The notes below the pieces were generated by a model, which was not told the DNA's origin, made no database searches, and was given only the letters and a program-made list of their open reading frames with translations. Below are positions 1-8,068 of a stretch of DNA of 15,075 nt, piece after piece. Origin of the DNA: Planctomycetota bacterium. Lineage in GTDB: Bacteria; Planctomycetota; Phycisphaerae; WQYP01. Every line of letters begins with the position of its first letter. The first letter of the stretch is position 1. The stretch lies in contig JAKBAC010000078.1 of the NCBI GenBank assembly GCA_021809365.1, positions 1 to 15,075 of the forward strand, in the 5' to 3' direction. The position numbers were made by a program, and so were the translations under genes.

Positions 1-48
1 GGCCCATCAACTCGCGTGTCAGTCCCTGAAGGGGGCACATTAACCGGA

Positions 49-81
49 GAGCCGGATGCGGCAAATCCGCACGTCCGGTTC
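49..81 (+). ncRNA. Group II intron domain V (catalytic hairpin)
   Basis: This is the catalytic core hairpin of the intron. Bases 49-56 pair with 74-81 as an 8-bp lower stem that includes a G-U pair. A two-base bulge (C72 G73) follows, then a 5-bp upper stem (57-61 with 67-71) closed by the loop CAAAU (62-66). The catalytic triad AGC is at 50-52. Size (33 nt), bulge position and triad all match the family. Confidence 0.9.
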
Positions 82-126
82 GGAGGGAGGGGAGACCGCA
101 ATAAAAGCGGTCTTCCCTACCCCTAT
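82..126 (+). ncRNA. Group II intron domain VI with branch-point A119 and 3' splice site
   Basis: Bases 89-99 pair with 107-117 around the loop 100-106, with one G-U pair. The helix continues as 85-87 with 120-122 and leaves A119 unpaired. A119 is the eighth base from the proposed intron end at T126, which is the usual place for the branch-point adenosine. The 3' exon would then begin at A127. The exact end is inferred from this geometry. Confidence 0.8.
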
Positions 127-164
127 AGAGAATGGTTCGTCCTGGAAATTCGCACCCCAGACCC

Positions 165-187
165 CTGGTTCGGATTTCTTGCCACGC
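165..187 (+). repeat. Fragment of a dispersed intergenic repeat
   Basis: These 23 bases match 22 of 23 bases of the complement of 12939-12961, the end of the 71-bp repeat copy at 12939-13009. The fragment lies 39 bases past the proposed intron/exon junction. The rest of the repeat is not recognisable on the left side. It may be a remnant, or the repeat may have been interrupted by the intron. Confidence 0.6.
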
Positions 188-215
188 CCTGCGGATCAGA
201 GGCATTTACCATAAT

Positions 216-243
216 TTGTATGTGGGATGGGAACGGCTATACT
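216..243 (+). promoter_or_regulatory. Possible sigma70-type promoter for the YlbF-family gene
   Basis: A TATACT -10 box (238-243, 5 of 6 to consensus) is preceded, 16 bases upstream, by a weak TTGTAT -35 box (216-221). Transcription would start near 250 and leave a leader of about 45 bases before the GTG start at 295. This rests on motif match only. Confidence 0.3.
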
Positions 244-294
244 ATTGGCGTGAATTGGCTGGCATGAATTGGCACGACCGACAAGGAGATTTTG

Positions 295-687
295 GTGGCT
301 GAAGATTATGTATTATTGGCGGAAGCTCGCAAGCTCGGTGAATTAATCGGGAATCAGGAGGCAATTCGGAATTACCGGGAGTTGTCGCGTCAACTGGAAT
401 TGGACATCGGAGCCAAGAGCCTGCTGGAGCAATTTGAGCAACTCATGGAGCAACTGTCCATCAAAGAGGCTTCCATGCAGCCTATTGAAATAGCGGAAAA
501 GCAAAAGGCGCAATCTTTACAGCAAAGCGTGGCGATGCATCCGCTGTTGAAAAAACTCATCGGATCGCAGATGGAATATATGGAACTGATGCGGAAAGTT
601 CAGGAAGCCATCACCGCTGGAATCAACCAGCCCGGAACCGCCCCCAGTGAAAAAATTGCGCAGCCCGCTTCCAAACTGATCATTTGA
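295..687 (+). CDS. YlbF/YmcA-family small helical protein
   Basis: The product is about 130 residues, almost entirely predicted alpha-helix. It has the layout of the Com_YlbF family: an N-terminal helix with A-R-x-L-G, a middle acidic and glutamine-rich helix, and a conserved-looking stretch around HPLLKKL before a last helix. In Bacillus the relatives YlbF and YmcA form a complex with YaaT that affects RNA processing and development; planctomycete members have no settled role. GTG 295 is chosen because AAGGAG at 283-288 lies 6 bases upstream; the adjacent TTG at 292 would be only 3 bases away. The gene stands alone on the + strand, and its last 8 bases overlap the convergent TPR-protein gene. 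The family call is by sequence resemblance and the function is not inferred. Confidence 0.8.
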   Translation: MAEDYVLLAEARKLGELIGNQEAIRNYRELSRQLELDIGAKSLLEQFEQLMEQLSIKEASMQPIEIAEKQKAQSLQQSVAMHPLLKKLIGSQMEYMELMRKVQEAITAGINQPGTAPSEKIAQPASKLII

Positions 688-2071
688 GTTGCAGCGCAGG
701 CCCCGCCACCATCAACGGTTCGGGCGGCGGTACGTGCGTAAGATCACCGGGCAACATCATGCGCTGATGCATCCGAAACGCGCTGGCCGGGGCCGACTTT
801 TCCAGTAATTTTGCCTGCAGACGCATTTGCCGCAGGCTGGTCATGGTGGCGATTTGCTGCGATTGCAGCTTCGCCTGTTGTGCCTGGGCTTCGCTAAGTT
901 GCGACATATAGCCACTCAAGAGGGCTTGATTGTTCAGATCGGCATATCCGGTCTGGAGATACATGGCCCCTTGGGCCGCCTCCAGATATCCGATGGATGT
1001 ATTGATTTGATTGATCTGATTTGTAACCTGCTGAAGCTGCTGGTTCACGCCCTGGAGATACAGTTTCGCAGATTGATACTGGCCATCCAGCGCATCCTTC
1101 TGCTTTTGGTATACAGCCATTTGCCCCGCGAATTGCTGATAAACCGCGATTCCGACCCATGTCGCCCCGACACGATACAAACCCACTTTGGCCAATTGCG
1201 CCTGCATGGCGACATCCGCCTGATTGAATAACTTGCTGAAGGTCCGAAAAAGAATCGTCTTTTGACTGCCGGTATAATGATTCAGCGCGATAAAAATGTT
1301 ATCCAGAAGCATCCGATTGGTGCTGTCGATATTCAGAGCCTTGCGGAAATAAATCAACGCTCGCGGTTGTTGACGCTGGTGAAATAGCGTAATGGCCAGA
1401 TCATTATCGGCAATGACATCCGCGCGATGCCTGGCGAGTACAGCTGAAAAAAGCGCGGCGGCTCCCGGAAGATTTCCGGCCCGATAGTCCAGCGCACCAA
1501 GAATAATCATCGCATCCAAGTTGTCCGGATTTATTTTGAGGGCGGCTTGGGCATTAGGTCCGGCGGCGGCGAATTTTCCGGCATGATAATCCGCCAGGGC
1601 GGCATCCGCGTCGGCGGCGGCCTTGGCAGTCAGGGCCTTCGCATCCGCATTCGCCATCCATTGGCCGGAAAAACGCACGAATCCCAGAGATTGATATTGC
1701 CTATATCGCATCAGGGCGGCCTGAACCTCCGCTTTCATCGGTGATTTTGGAAATTCGGCTTGATAGGCGGTAATTAACTTTATAATGGCGGCAAGACTGC
1801 TCTGACGGCCAATATGGTATTGCGCCACACGCCAGGCGTTTTTCGCCCGCGATGCCGCTGTGGCCGGCGCTCCAAGTTCAATACTGGCCAGCTCTTTTAC
1901 CGGAATTTCAAAAGCGGCTCCGTGATCCGGCTGGATAACATAGGAATCACCCACACGGTTCAGATGCCCCTGAATCACCCGTCCGTCGGTCAACGTCATG
2001 GTATCCGCCCGCAGGGGCAAAACGACCAACCCGATGAGAACTCCGGCCAGTGAAAGGAATCGCGCTTTCAT
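680..2071 (-). CDS. Exported TPR and coiled-coil protein, function unknown
   Basis: A 463-residue protein. Residues 1-22 form a signal peptide (KAR, then a hydrophobic core, cleavage near LRA/DT), so it is probably periplasmic or surface-attached. Residues 24-67 (TMTLTDGRVIQGHL onward) resemble the small beta-rich module often found after the signal peptide in planctomycete proteins. Residues about 155-255 hold roughly three TPR repeats, ending with RALIYFRKALNIDS. Residues about 320-425 are glutamine/alanine-rich and likely coiled coil. ATG 2071 is preferred over ATG 2077 because AAGGAG on the complement (2079-2084) is 7 bases from 2071 but only 1 from 2077. It lies 72 bases downstream of the response regulator gene on the same strand and may be co-transcribed. 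No catalytic motif is visible; a scaffold role is a guess. Confidence 0.8.
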   Translation of the reverse strand: MKARFLSLAGVLIGLVVLPLRADTMTLTDGRVIQGHLNRVGDSYVIQPDHGAAFEIPVKELASIELGAPATAASRAKNAWRVAQYHIGRQSSLAAIIKLITAYQAEFPKSPMKAEVQAALMRYRQYQSLGFVRFSGQWMANADAKALTAKAAADADAALADYHAGKFAAAGPNAQAALKINPDNLDAMIILGALDYRAGNLPGAAALFSAVLARHRADVIADNDLAITLFHQRQQPRALIYFRKALNIDSTNRMLLDNIFIALNHYTGSQKTILFRTFSKLFNQADVAMQAQLAKVGLYRVGATWVGIAVYQQFAGQMAVYQKQKDALDGQYQSAKLYLQGVNQQLQQVTNQINQINTSIGYLEAAQGAMYLQTGYADLNNQALLSGYMSQLSEAQAQQAKLQSQQIATMTSLRQMRLQAKLLEKSAPASAFRMHQRMMLPGDLTHVPPPEPLMVAGPALQLK

Positions 2072-2143
2072 GGGCATACTCCTTGATTTACCACCGCCCG
2101 CAGTGACACTATCAATTATAGTCAGTGCCGCGCGGATGTCGAT

Positions 2144-2827
2144 TTATTCCGCCTCCATCGCAACCTGAATGGCCATACGCAATAATTCACTGCTGCTGGC
2201 CAAATTCAATTTTTCCTTGATGTGCTCACGGTGGGCCTCAATGGTTTTGGTGCTTAAATGCAGCATCTTGGCAATATCGCGAACGGGTTTGCCCTGCCCG
2301 AGGAATTGGAAGACCTCCAATTCCCGGTCAGTCAGTAAATCCAGCGATGATTTGAGCGGCTGATTTCCCGAAGCGGTCAATTGCCGCAACACCCGGGCCG
2401 CTATGGTTTCGCTGACATAAATTTCGCCCGCCAGAATGCGCCGGATGGCCTGAAGAATTTTGTCCGTGGCTTCCTGCTTCATGATGTAGCCACGGGCACC
2501 GGCGCGCAAGACCCGCTCGGCGTACATACTTTCATCGTGCATCGACAATACCAGCATGGGCAAATTTTCATCGCGTGCTTTGATGTCTTTGATCAGTTCC
2601 AAACCCGGCTTGCCCTTGAGGGATAAATCCACGATAACCAGATCGGGGTTGAGTTTGCTGATCAGCGTCATGGCCGTATCGGCATCCGGCGCTTCACCGC
2701 AGACGGTTAAATCGTGCGCCGCCTCAATGAGCAGACGCACTCCCTGCCGGGCTACGGGATGATCATCCACCAGCAGAATGCGGGGAAGCACCTTGGCTGG
2801 TTTGGAACGAGTATGCGTATTGATCAT
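2144..2827 (-). CDS. NarL/FixJ-type response regulator (REC + LuxR-type HTH)
   Basis: This is a DNA-binding response regulator of 227 residues, the normal family length. The receiver domain (about 15-135) has the acidic pair D21/D22, the phospho-acceptor D67 in VIVDLSLKG, switch S95 and conserved K117. A LuxR-type helix-turn-helix follows at about 162-222 (LTDRELEVFQFLGQG, then TKTIEAHREHIKEKL). It should be phosphorylated by the kinase encoded immediately upstream: only 4 bases separate that stop codon from this ATG, and a GGAGA ribosome site lies inside the end of the kinase gene, which suggests coupled translation. The target genes cannot be told from the sequence. The receiver and output domains look intact. 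Confidence 0.96.
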   Translation of the reverse strand: MINTHTRSKPAKVLPRILLVDDHPVARQGVRLLIEAAHDLTVCGEAPDADTAMTLISKLNPDLVIVDLSLKGKPGLELIKDIKARDENLPMLVLSMHDESMYAERVLRAGARGYIMKQEATDKILQAIRRILAGEIYVSETIAARVLRQLTASGNQPLKSSLDLLTDRELEVFQFLGQGKPVRDIAKMLHLSTKTIEAHREHIKEKLNLASSSELLRMAIQVAMEAE

Positions 2828-2831
2828 ATTG

Positions 2832-4223
2832 TCAGTTCTCCAATGCCGGTTCCGGGCCGCCGAGGCTGCAAACCACCGCGGTTCCGGCTCCCGGACTGCT
2901 GCGAATGTCCAGACGCCCGCCGATGACTCTGGCTCTATAATCCATTATACGCAATCCCAACCCCCTGCCCCGCGGCTCACTGAATCCAGCACCGTCATCG
3001 CGGATGGTCAGCCGCACGGCGGTGCCGAGCGTCTTGGAACTAATTTCAATGTTTTTGGCCCGTCCATGGCGAACGGCGTTATTGACGGCTTCCTGCGCAA
3101 TGCGGTAAAGATGGGTCGCCGCCAGCAGGGTGCAGGTATTCGGCAACGCATCCGCCCGTATCCGACACGCAATGCCGGGGATGGATTCCGTCCGAAACCC
3201 CAATTCCCGCAATGCGGTCGGCAATTCATCGGGGGCATCCAATGGCTGCAAACCGCGGGCCAATTGGCGCGCTTGCGATATGGCTTCATTGAGAATGGAC
3301 GCAAGTTGCTCCGCGTCGGCGGACAGTAGCTTGGATTTTTTCTTCAGGCGCTGGGCAATCGCCTTGGCAATCATCGCCGCGCCGGTCAGCATTTGGCCCA
3401 GCCCGTCATGAAGGTCCTGGCCGATGCGCTGCTGCTCGCGCTCGGCGATATGGAGCACCTCCGATTCCATCCGTTTGCGCTCCGTTATATCGCGCACGAT
3501 ACCCGTGAAGTGTCGACCATCGGCGGTCTTCTGCTCCCCGACCGCCAGATACATTGGAAAAGTTCCGCCATCCTTACGCAAGCCCGTTACTTCACGCCCC
3601 ACCCCGATAATTTTGGCATGGCCGGTACGGATATAATTATCCACATATTGCTGATGCTCACCGTGATACGGTTCGGGCATCAGCCGCTCAACTTTACTGC
3701 CGATGATTTCCGCGGCGGTATAACCAAAAATACGCTCGGCGGCGGGATTGAACGATTCAATCGTGCCTTTGGAATCAATGGTAATAATGGCATCCACGGC
3801 GGTATCCACAATAGCGCGAATCTGCGCTTCACTGCGCCGCAGCGCCTCGGTCGTTTCAGCCCGGCCTGTAACATCAAACCCCGTCAATACCATCGCGTCC
3901 GGCCCGTAGTCACCTTGTGGCGCAAGAGATGCCACGAATGCCACAATCCGCCGGACGCCCTTGGCGTCGCGCATCGGTTCCTCAAATTGCAGCGATTCCG
4001 CACCGTCCGCCGGGTGCGCAACCATCGTCATGATCCGCTGAAAATTCCCCGGCCCCATAATGCGTTCCAGCGCCGGTTGCCCCAGCAAAGTCCGGGATGA
4101 TCGGCCACAGACTCTACAAAGTTCGTCATTCACATACAAAATCTGGCCAAGGCTATCCGTCACCGCCACGCAAAGGCCGGGCGAGTGCAGAATGGCTTTC
4201 GCCAGAACTGATTCATGAAACAT
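2832..4223 (-). CDS. PAS-PAS sensor histidine kinase (HisKA_3), second PAS FixL-like
   Basis: This is a 463-residue soluble kinase with no membrane segment. Residues about 13-120 form the first PAS domain and about 132-252 a second PAS plus PAC. The HisKA_3 dimerisation domain has phospho-acceptor H272 in QDLHDGLGQ. The ATPase domain has an N box (EAVNNAVRH, N381/N382), DDGAGF (D409/D410) and GRGLGL (419-424). The second PAS aligns closely with rhizobial FixL: H190 sits where FixL has its haem-ligating histidine and R210 (IIGVGR) where it has the distal arginine, while the FixL R206 and H214 positions are N and K. Cytoplasmic haem-based oxygen sensing is therefore plausible but unproven. ATG 4223 is chosen because AAGGAG on the complement lies 8 bases upstream; the ATG at 4256 lacks such a site. 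The partner regulator gene follows directly. Confidence 0.94.
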   Translation of the reverse strand: MFHESVLAKAILHSPGLCVAVTDSLGQILYVNDELCRVCGRSSRTLLGQPALERIMGPGNFQRIMTMVAHPADGAESLQFEEPMRDAKGVRRIVAFVASLAPQGDYGPDAMVLTGFDVTGRAETTEALRRSEAQIRAIVDTAVDAIITIDSKGTIESFNPAAERIFGYTAAEIIGSKVERLMPEPYHGEHQQYVDNYIRTGHAKIIGVGREVTGLRKDGGTFPMYLAVGEQKTADGRHFTGIVRDITERKRMESEVLHIAEREQQRIGQDLHDGLGQMLTGAAMIAKAIAQRLKKKSKLLSADAEQLASILNEAISQARQLARGLQPLDAPDELPTALRELGFRTESIPGIACRIRADALPNTCTLLAATHLYRIAQEAVNNAVRHGRAKNIEISSKTLGTAVRLTIRDDGAGFSEPRGRGLGLRIMDYRARVIGGRLDIRSSPGAGTAVVCSLGGPEPALEN

Positions 4224-4295
4224 GGAGCAATCTCCTTGGTCGGCGATAACCATCACCGACGACCCACTTGCCGCGTGACATCTCCGTTGAACCTG

Positions 4296-4335
4296 GTGCC
4301 CTGTTCCACCCGTAATTACGGGTGGAACAGGGCAC
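4296..4335. repeat. Perfect 40-nt palindrome between the transglutaminase and kinase genes
   Basis: Bases 4296-4315 are the exact reverse complement of 4316-4335. As RNA this would give a long GC-rich stem with a small TAATTA loop on either strand. It lies 50 bases past the transglutaminase stop and 72 bases before the kinase start on the leftward transcript. No run of T follows on either strand, so it is not a standard intrinsic terminator. It may instead limit read-through, stabilise the upstream message, act as a palindromic operator, or be a mobile palindromic repeat. Confidence 0.85.
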
Positions 4336-4385
4336 TAGCCCGCGCGGCATGGCACAATGCCGAAATTATAGCCAGAGCATCACAT

Positions 4386-6692
4386 TCATGCCGCATGATC
4401 GCCGCGGCGGAGTTTTTGCGCGGTTGCCGCAATATCCCGCTCCACGGCACCAGCGATGTCGGGCGACATACGCTGCGTACCGAAACGAATGTCATAAAAA
4501 ACGCCCACCAGCCGCAGCGCTTCGCCCAAATCCAGCCGCGTCTGACCGGCGACGACCTGCACATATTCGCGCGGCGACTGGTCCGGCTGCCGCGTTATGC
4601 CGGTGCGCTGCAGCAGGCGCATCAGTGTGTCGATAAAGGCCAGTTCCCGCCTCCTGCGTCGCTGCGCCTTGCCCGTAAGAGCCTTCACCGCCTGCACGGC
4701 AATGCTGCCGCGCCGCATCCACCACTTGTAGATCGTAAATCCCAGAAACATCATTCCCGCGGCCACCAGCCCCATGGCGATTCGGATCCATGGATTAAAC
4801 ACCGAACTTTTGAAAAAGCCGCTCGCTCTGGCGGCCACCGCCCGGAAAAAATGCGTCAGCGTCTGCATGACCCCTTCGCCGAAAACCTCAATGCGGCTGA
4901 GAATCGCCTTCCGCATGACCTGATTGAACGTCACGATATTGTGCACCCATTTCAGGCGTAACCATTGGAAGAAATCGGCCACTTGCGTGTGCCAGGTCAT
5001 GCGGCGCTGCACGCTGGTGAGGGAACTTGATGGGGATGGATCAAATAATACCCATCCCTTATGCGGAATATAGACCTGTACCCAGGCATGGGCGAACTTT
5101 TCCCGAATTACATAGTAACCGCCGATCGGATTGTAATCGCCCCCATGGAACCCCGACACGGTACGCGCCGCGATATGAACCCCGCGGCACAGCATGACCA
5201 TCGCCGAGGCGAAATATTCGCAATATCCGCCGATCTTTCTTTTATTGAACAGAAAATCCTCGGTGGGATCAATGTTCGGATTCACCGGCGTCATATCCAG
5301 GGAATAGGGATAATTCATCCGCAGATAGTTATTGAATCGCTCGGCCAGAAGCATGTCGGTTTTTGCGGTCCTCAGCCCAGTAGCATTGGACTTGAGAAGC
5401 GGCCCGGCGATTTTCCGTGCCAGCGCAACAATCCGGGCGGGGATCGGCGCGGAGCGAATTTCGGTCACGGGCGAATCATCCAGCGGGGTAAAATAACTCA
5501 ACCGAGCACGCAGTTGCCGGACGGGAAACAATTGTGGATGCTCCGGCCCGACCAAAGCGGCATCATATTTCACCGGGCTTTGTACGGTATAACTTAAATA
5601 TCCGGCGACGCGTGGGGCCACAATCGTACCATCGCGGAAACGACCTACATGCCGAAGATCAGCGGATCGGATGGTCACCGCCGGGCAGATTGCCAGCAGG
5701 GGCCCGGCGTGGCCATCGTTGAAGGTATAACGCTGGGTAATCAGGGCAGCGCCTCCGTAAGCGGCCCGGGGCACCAGACGCGTCCGAGCGGTGGAATCGA
5801 CGCTCAGCAACCGGTCGTCAGGGAACCGATCCGTCGGGTGCCGCGCGTTGATCCATTCATGGTAGTCCGAATCATACAGGTCCTGCGTGGTGCTCATGAA
5901 ATAAGGCTGATATTGGGTGCTGCCGATATTGCGTCCATGCTCGGTAAGTGTCACTTCCGCCACAATGGCGTTGCTTTGCCGCAATTGGCCCACGCCGCCG
6001 AGATGGATTCGATTTGTCAGCCCTGTTTGGGCCACACCATGGATCTGCCACTCGGCCAGAATCCCCGGCATTCCGGTGCGCGGAAACAAAATGAATAATC
6101 CGCAGGCGAACACAAATAGAAAAAGGCCGGCTCCCACGCTGATGCGGCGCATATCGCGGGCCATCGAGGCCTGTTGACCGGGCATGATCATCAGGCGGTC
6201 ACCGGCGGCATGACGCTCCACGGCTCGCTGGGTTTCACATTGCAGGTGAAATACCAGACTCGTGTACAGCGCCAGGGCCAGATATATCAGAAGAATCAAG
6301 GCATAAATGGGTGAAATTGTCAGAATGGATCCGGATAGAATCAGCAGCAGACTCAGCAACAGAATCTGGCCATAATCCCGGTTGCCCTTCTTTTCAAACA
6401 ACTTGCAGATGATCAGGCCAACCATGAAGTGACCCAGTCCCAGCAGATAATTGCTCTGGTGCTCAAGGACCAGTTCCCAGAACAGGATCATCGCCGCAAC
6501 CAGCACCCCCAAGTTGATAACCCAGCGCGGCAACGTCAGCCCATCGCCGGTTTCCACCAGCCACCAGCTCACCAACACCGCAGCCACGGAAAACGCCAGC
6601 AGCCCATAGCTCCTGGCGGCGTAAGTGAACCCCAACAGGCTTAGAAAAACCAGTGTGTACGCCAACAGAGGAAATCGACGCAGAAAACTCAT
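4386..6692 (-). CDS. TgpA-like membrane transglutaminase (DUF3488, transglutaminase core, DUF4129)
   Basis: A 768-residue inner-membrane protein with the TgpA layout. Residues 1-205 hold several hydrophobic segments (about 8-25, 30-47, 58-76, 82-97, 108-148, 185-204). A large extracytoplasmic region contains the transglutaminase-like core with C491 (GGYCEYFASA), H535 (FAHAWVQV) and D551 (LFDPSPS), a complete Cys-His-Asp triad. A last membrane helix (about 635-657) is followed by a DUF4129-like cytoplasmic tail (about 685-740). In Pseudomonas TgpA is essential; its substrate is not well defined, and a protease or transglutaminase role at the cell envelope is possible. The start has AGGT 8-9 bases upstream. 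Its usual MoxR-ATPase and DUF58 partners are absent here; instead it follows ispH by 50 bases. Confidence 0.93.
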   Translation of the reverse strand: MSFLRRFPLLAYTLVFLSLLGFTYAARSYGLLAFSVAAVLVSWWLVETGDGLTLPRWVINLGVLVAAMILFWELVLEHQSNYLLGLGHFMVGLIICKLFEKKGNRDYGQILLLSLLLILSGSILTISPIYALILLIYLALALYTSLVFHLQCETQRAVERHAAGDRLMIMPGQQASMARDMRRISVGAGLFLFVFACGLFILFPRTGMPGILAEWQIHGVAQTGLTNRIHLGGVGQLRQSNAIVAEVTLTEHGRNIGSTQYQPYFMSTTQDLYDSDYHEWINARHPTDRFPDDRLLSVDSTARTRLVPRAAYGGAALITQRYTFNDGHAGPLLAICPAVTIRSADLRHVGRFRDGTIVAPRVAGYLSYTVQSPVKYDAALVGPEHPQLFPVRQLRARLSYFTPLDDSPVTEIRSAPIPARIVALARKIAGPLLKSNATGLRTAKTDMLLAERFNNYLRMNYPYSLDMTPVNPNIDPTEDFLFNKRKIGGYCEYFASAMVMLCRGVHIAARTVSGFHGGDYNPIGGYYVIREKFAHAWVQVYIPHKGWVLFDPSPSSSLTSVQRRMTWHTQVADFFQWLRLKWVHNIVTFNQVMRKAILSRIEVFGEGVMQTLTHFFRAVAARASGFFKSSVFNPWIRIAMGLVAAGMMFLGFTIYKWWMRRGSIAVQAVKALTGKAQRRRRRELAFIDTLMRLLQRTGITRQPDQSPREYVQVVAGQTRLDLGEALRLVGVFYDIRFGTQRMSPDIAGAVERDIAATAQKLRRGDHAA

Positions 6693-6742
6693 GTCGGACG
6701 ACCTCGCATGTCACGCCCATCAGCAGCGCCGCGTCTGGCGTA

Positions 6743-7702
6743 TCAAAGCGCCGCGGAACCCGCCGCATGTTGCTCTTCGAGTTTCCGCAAAGACAGCGGC
6801 AATTCAAAGTGCATATCTTCTTGCGTAACATGGCGGGATTCCACCACGGCACCATACCGCACCTTGAGCACATCCACAATTTCCTGCACGAGATCCTCCG
6901 GAGCCGACGCGCCCGCGGTGATCAGCACAACGTTGATCCCCTTGAACCACGCATGATTCACATGCGACGCATCATCAACCAGATACGACGGCGTGCCCCG
7001 ATTCTCCGCCATTTCAACCAGACGCTTGGAGTTGGAACTGTTCTGGCTCCCCACCACCAGCACCAGATCGCAATCCGGGGTGAGTTTTTGCACCGCCGCC
7101 TGACGGTTGGTGGTGGCGTAGCATATATCATCCTTGGGCGGAGCCTGAATGCGGGGAAACTTTTTCTTCAATTCCGCAATAATTCGCGCGGCATCATCCA
7201 GACTCAACGTGGTTTGCGTGAGATACGCCACCCGATGATCATCCGGTATATTCAGCCGCTGTACATCTTCCACACTTTCCACAATGCTGATCGCGTCCGG
7301 CGCTTCACCCAGCGTGCCCACCACTTCATCATGATCCGCATGACCAATCAGAACAATCGTGAATTTCTGTTTGGCATAGCGGATTGCCTCATTATGAACT
7401 TTGGTCACCAGCGGGCATGTCGCATCCACCTGAATCAGCCGCCGCTCCGCAGCGCGTTGCCGCACCTCCGGCGACACGCCATGAGCGCTATACACCACGG
7501 TCGCCCCTTCCGGCACTTCATCAATCGAATCAACAAATATCGCCCCCTGTCGCGTAAATCGCTCCACGACATGCAGGTTATGCACAATTTCATGATACAC
7601 ATAAATTGGCGCACCCTTGAGTTTGAGCATGCGCTCCACGCACTCAATGGCCATATTCACTCCCGCGCAAAACCCGCGTGGATTGGCAAGGATAATTTTC
7701 AT
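6743..7702 (-). CDS. ispH: 4-hydroxy-3-methylbut-2-enyl diphosphate reductase
   Basis: IspH (LytB) is the last enzyme of the MEP pathway. It reduces HMBPP to IPP and DMAPP in the cytoplasm with a [4Fe-4S] cluster. The 319-residue length is typical. All key residues are visible: cluster cysteines C12 (NPRGFCAGV), C96 (DATCPLV) and C194 (DDICYATTNRQ); substrate-binding H41, H74 and H124; catalytic E126 (GHADHDEVVGT); T164/T165; and SQNSSNS. The start has GGAG 6 bases upstream. It is the first gene of the leftward block and is divergent from hpnC, so precursor supply and squalene synthesis face each other across one spacer. The last 20 or so residues form a variable tail. Confidence 0.98.
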   Translation of the reverse strand: MKIILANPRGFCAGVNMAIECVERMLKLKGAPIYVYHEIVHNLHVVERFTRQGAIFVDSIDEVPEGATVVYSAHGVSPEVRQRAAERRLIQVDATCPLVTKVHNEAIRYAKQKFTIVLIGHADHDEVVGTLGEAPDAISIVESVEDVQRLNIPDDHRVAYLTQTTLSLDDAARIIAELKKKFPRIQAPPKDDICYATTNRQAAVQKLTPDCDLVLVVGSQNSSNSKRLVEMAENRGTPSYLVDDASHVNHAWFKGINVVLITAGASAPEDLVQEIVDVLKVRYGAVVESRHVTQEDMHFELPLSLRKLEEQHAAGSAAL

Positions 7703-7926
7703 TGCATTCTCCGTATGATACCCAAAACAGCACCGCCAACAAAAAATCTAACGCGCCCCGCAGCGCCATATCCGCCGCCGCATAGTTCCCAGGGAGTGAC
7801 AACCACTCCATCCATTGGAACGCGGTGCGACATCCGGCGGTCACACCACCTCCGGGCACCCGCGGCGGCGGCCCCCGCCGCACAGCAGCGATCAGGAGAG
7901 AGTCGAACAGTAGAGCACGTTCTTAC

Positions 7927-7959
7927 AACGAGCAACGAGCAACGAGCAACGAGCAACGT
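7927..7959. repeat. 7-bp tandem repeat, 4.7 copies of CAACGAG
   Basis: Four perfect head-to-tail CAACGAG units are followed by CAACG. The array lies about 225 bases upstream of ispH and 440 bases upstream of hpnC. A 7-bp unit that is not a multiple of three argues against coding. Copy number may vary by slippage. Confidence 0.95.
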
Positions 7960-7997
7960 TACTGCTTTCTCAACACCGACGACTGCCACCCAAAACG

Positions 7998-8068
7998 CGC
8001 GGTGCAAGCACACGCGGCTAAAAAGGGATGGGGTGTCCCGGTACGCTGGTTGGGAAATATTGCCATGC
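7998..8068 (+). repeat. Dispersed intergenic repeat, copy A
   Basis: These 71 bases match the reverse complement of 12939-13009 at 64 of 71 positions without gaps. The unit contains a small hairpin (GTGC-AA-GCAC), a run of A, and a G-rich/C-rich pair. Both copies sit in spacers and not in genes. Long spurious frames read through both copies give similar peptides (AHAAK followed by GWG). Confidence 0.9.

Larger units (their letters stand above)
1..126 (+). mobile_element. Group II intron, 3' end (5' part and reverse transcriptase outside the window)
   Basis: This is the 3' part of a self-splicing group II retroelement. A domain V hairpin (49-81) is followed by a domain VI hairpin (about 85-122) and a terminal AT at 125-126, which fits the AY ending of such introns. 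The intron-encoded reverse transcriptase/maturase should lie immediately upstream, off the left edge. Frames in the first 48 bases hit stops at 27-29 and 40-42, and either could be the end of that protein. An open frame runs through the RNA domains (16-267) but is not a gene. The 5' end cannot be seen, so length, class and intactness are unknown. The short pentaloop-type domain V looks more like bacterial class C than class A, but this is only an impression. Confidence 0.88.

Noticed and set aside
16..267. 83-codon open frame at the left edge
   Set aside because: It runs straight through group II intron domains V and VI and into the 3' exon, and its peptide is the usual false translation of these RNA domains.
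4296..4335. Palindrome as a rho-independent terminator
   Set aside because: No run of T follows the hairpin on either strand.
7699..8013. 104-codon minus-strand frame just upstream of ispH
   Set aside because: It is read through the 7-bp tandem repeat and the edge of the dispersed repeat, has no ribosome site, and resembles no protein family.
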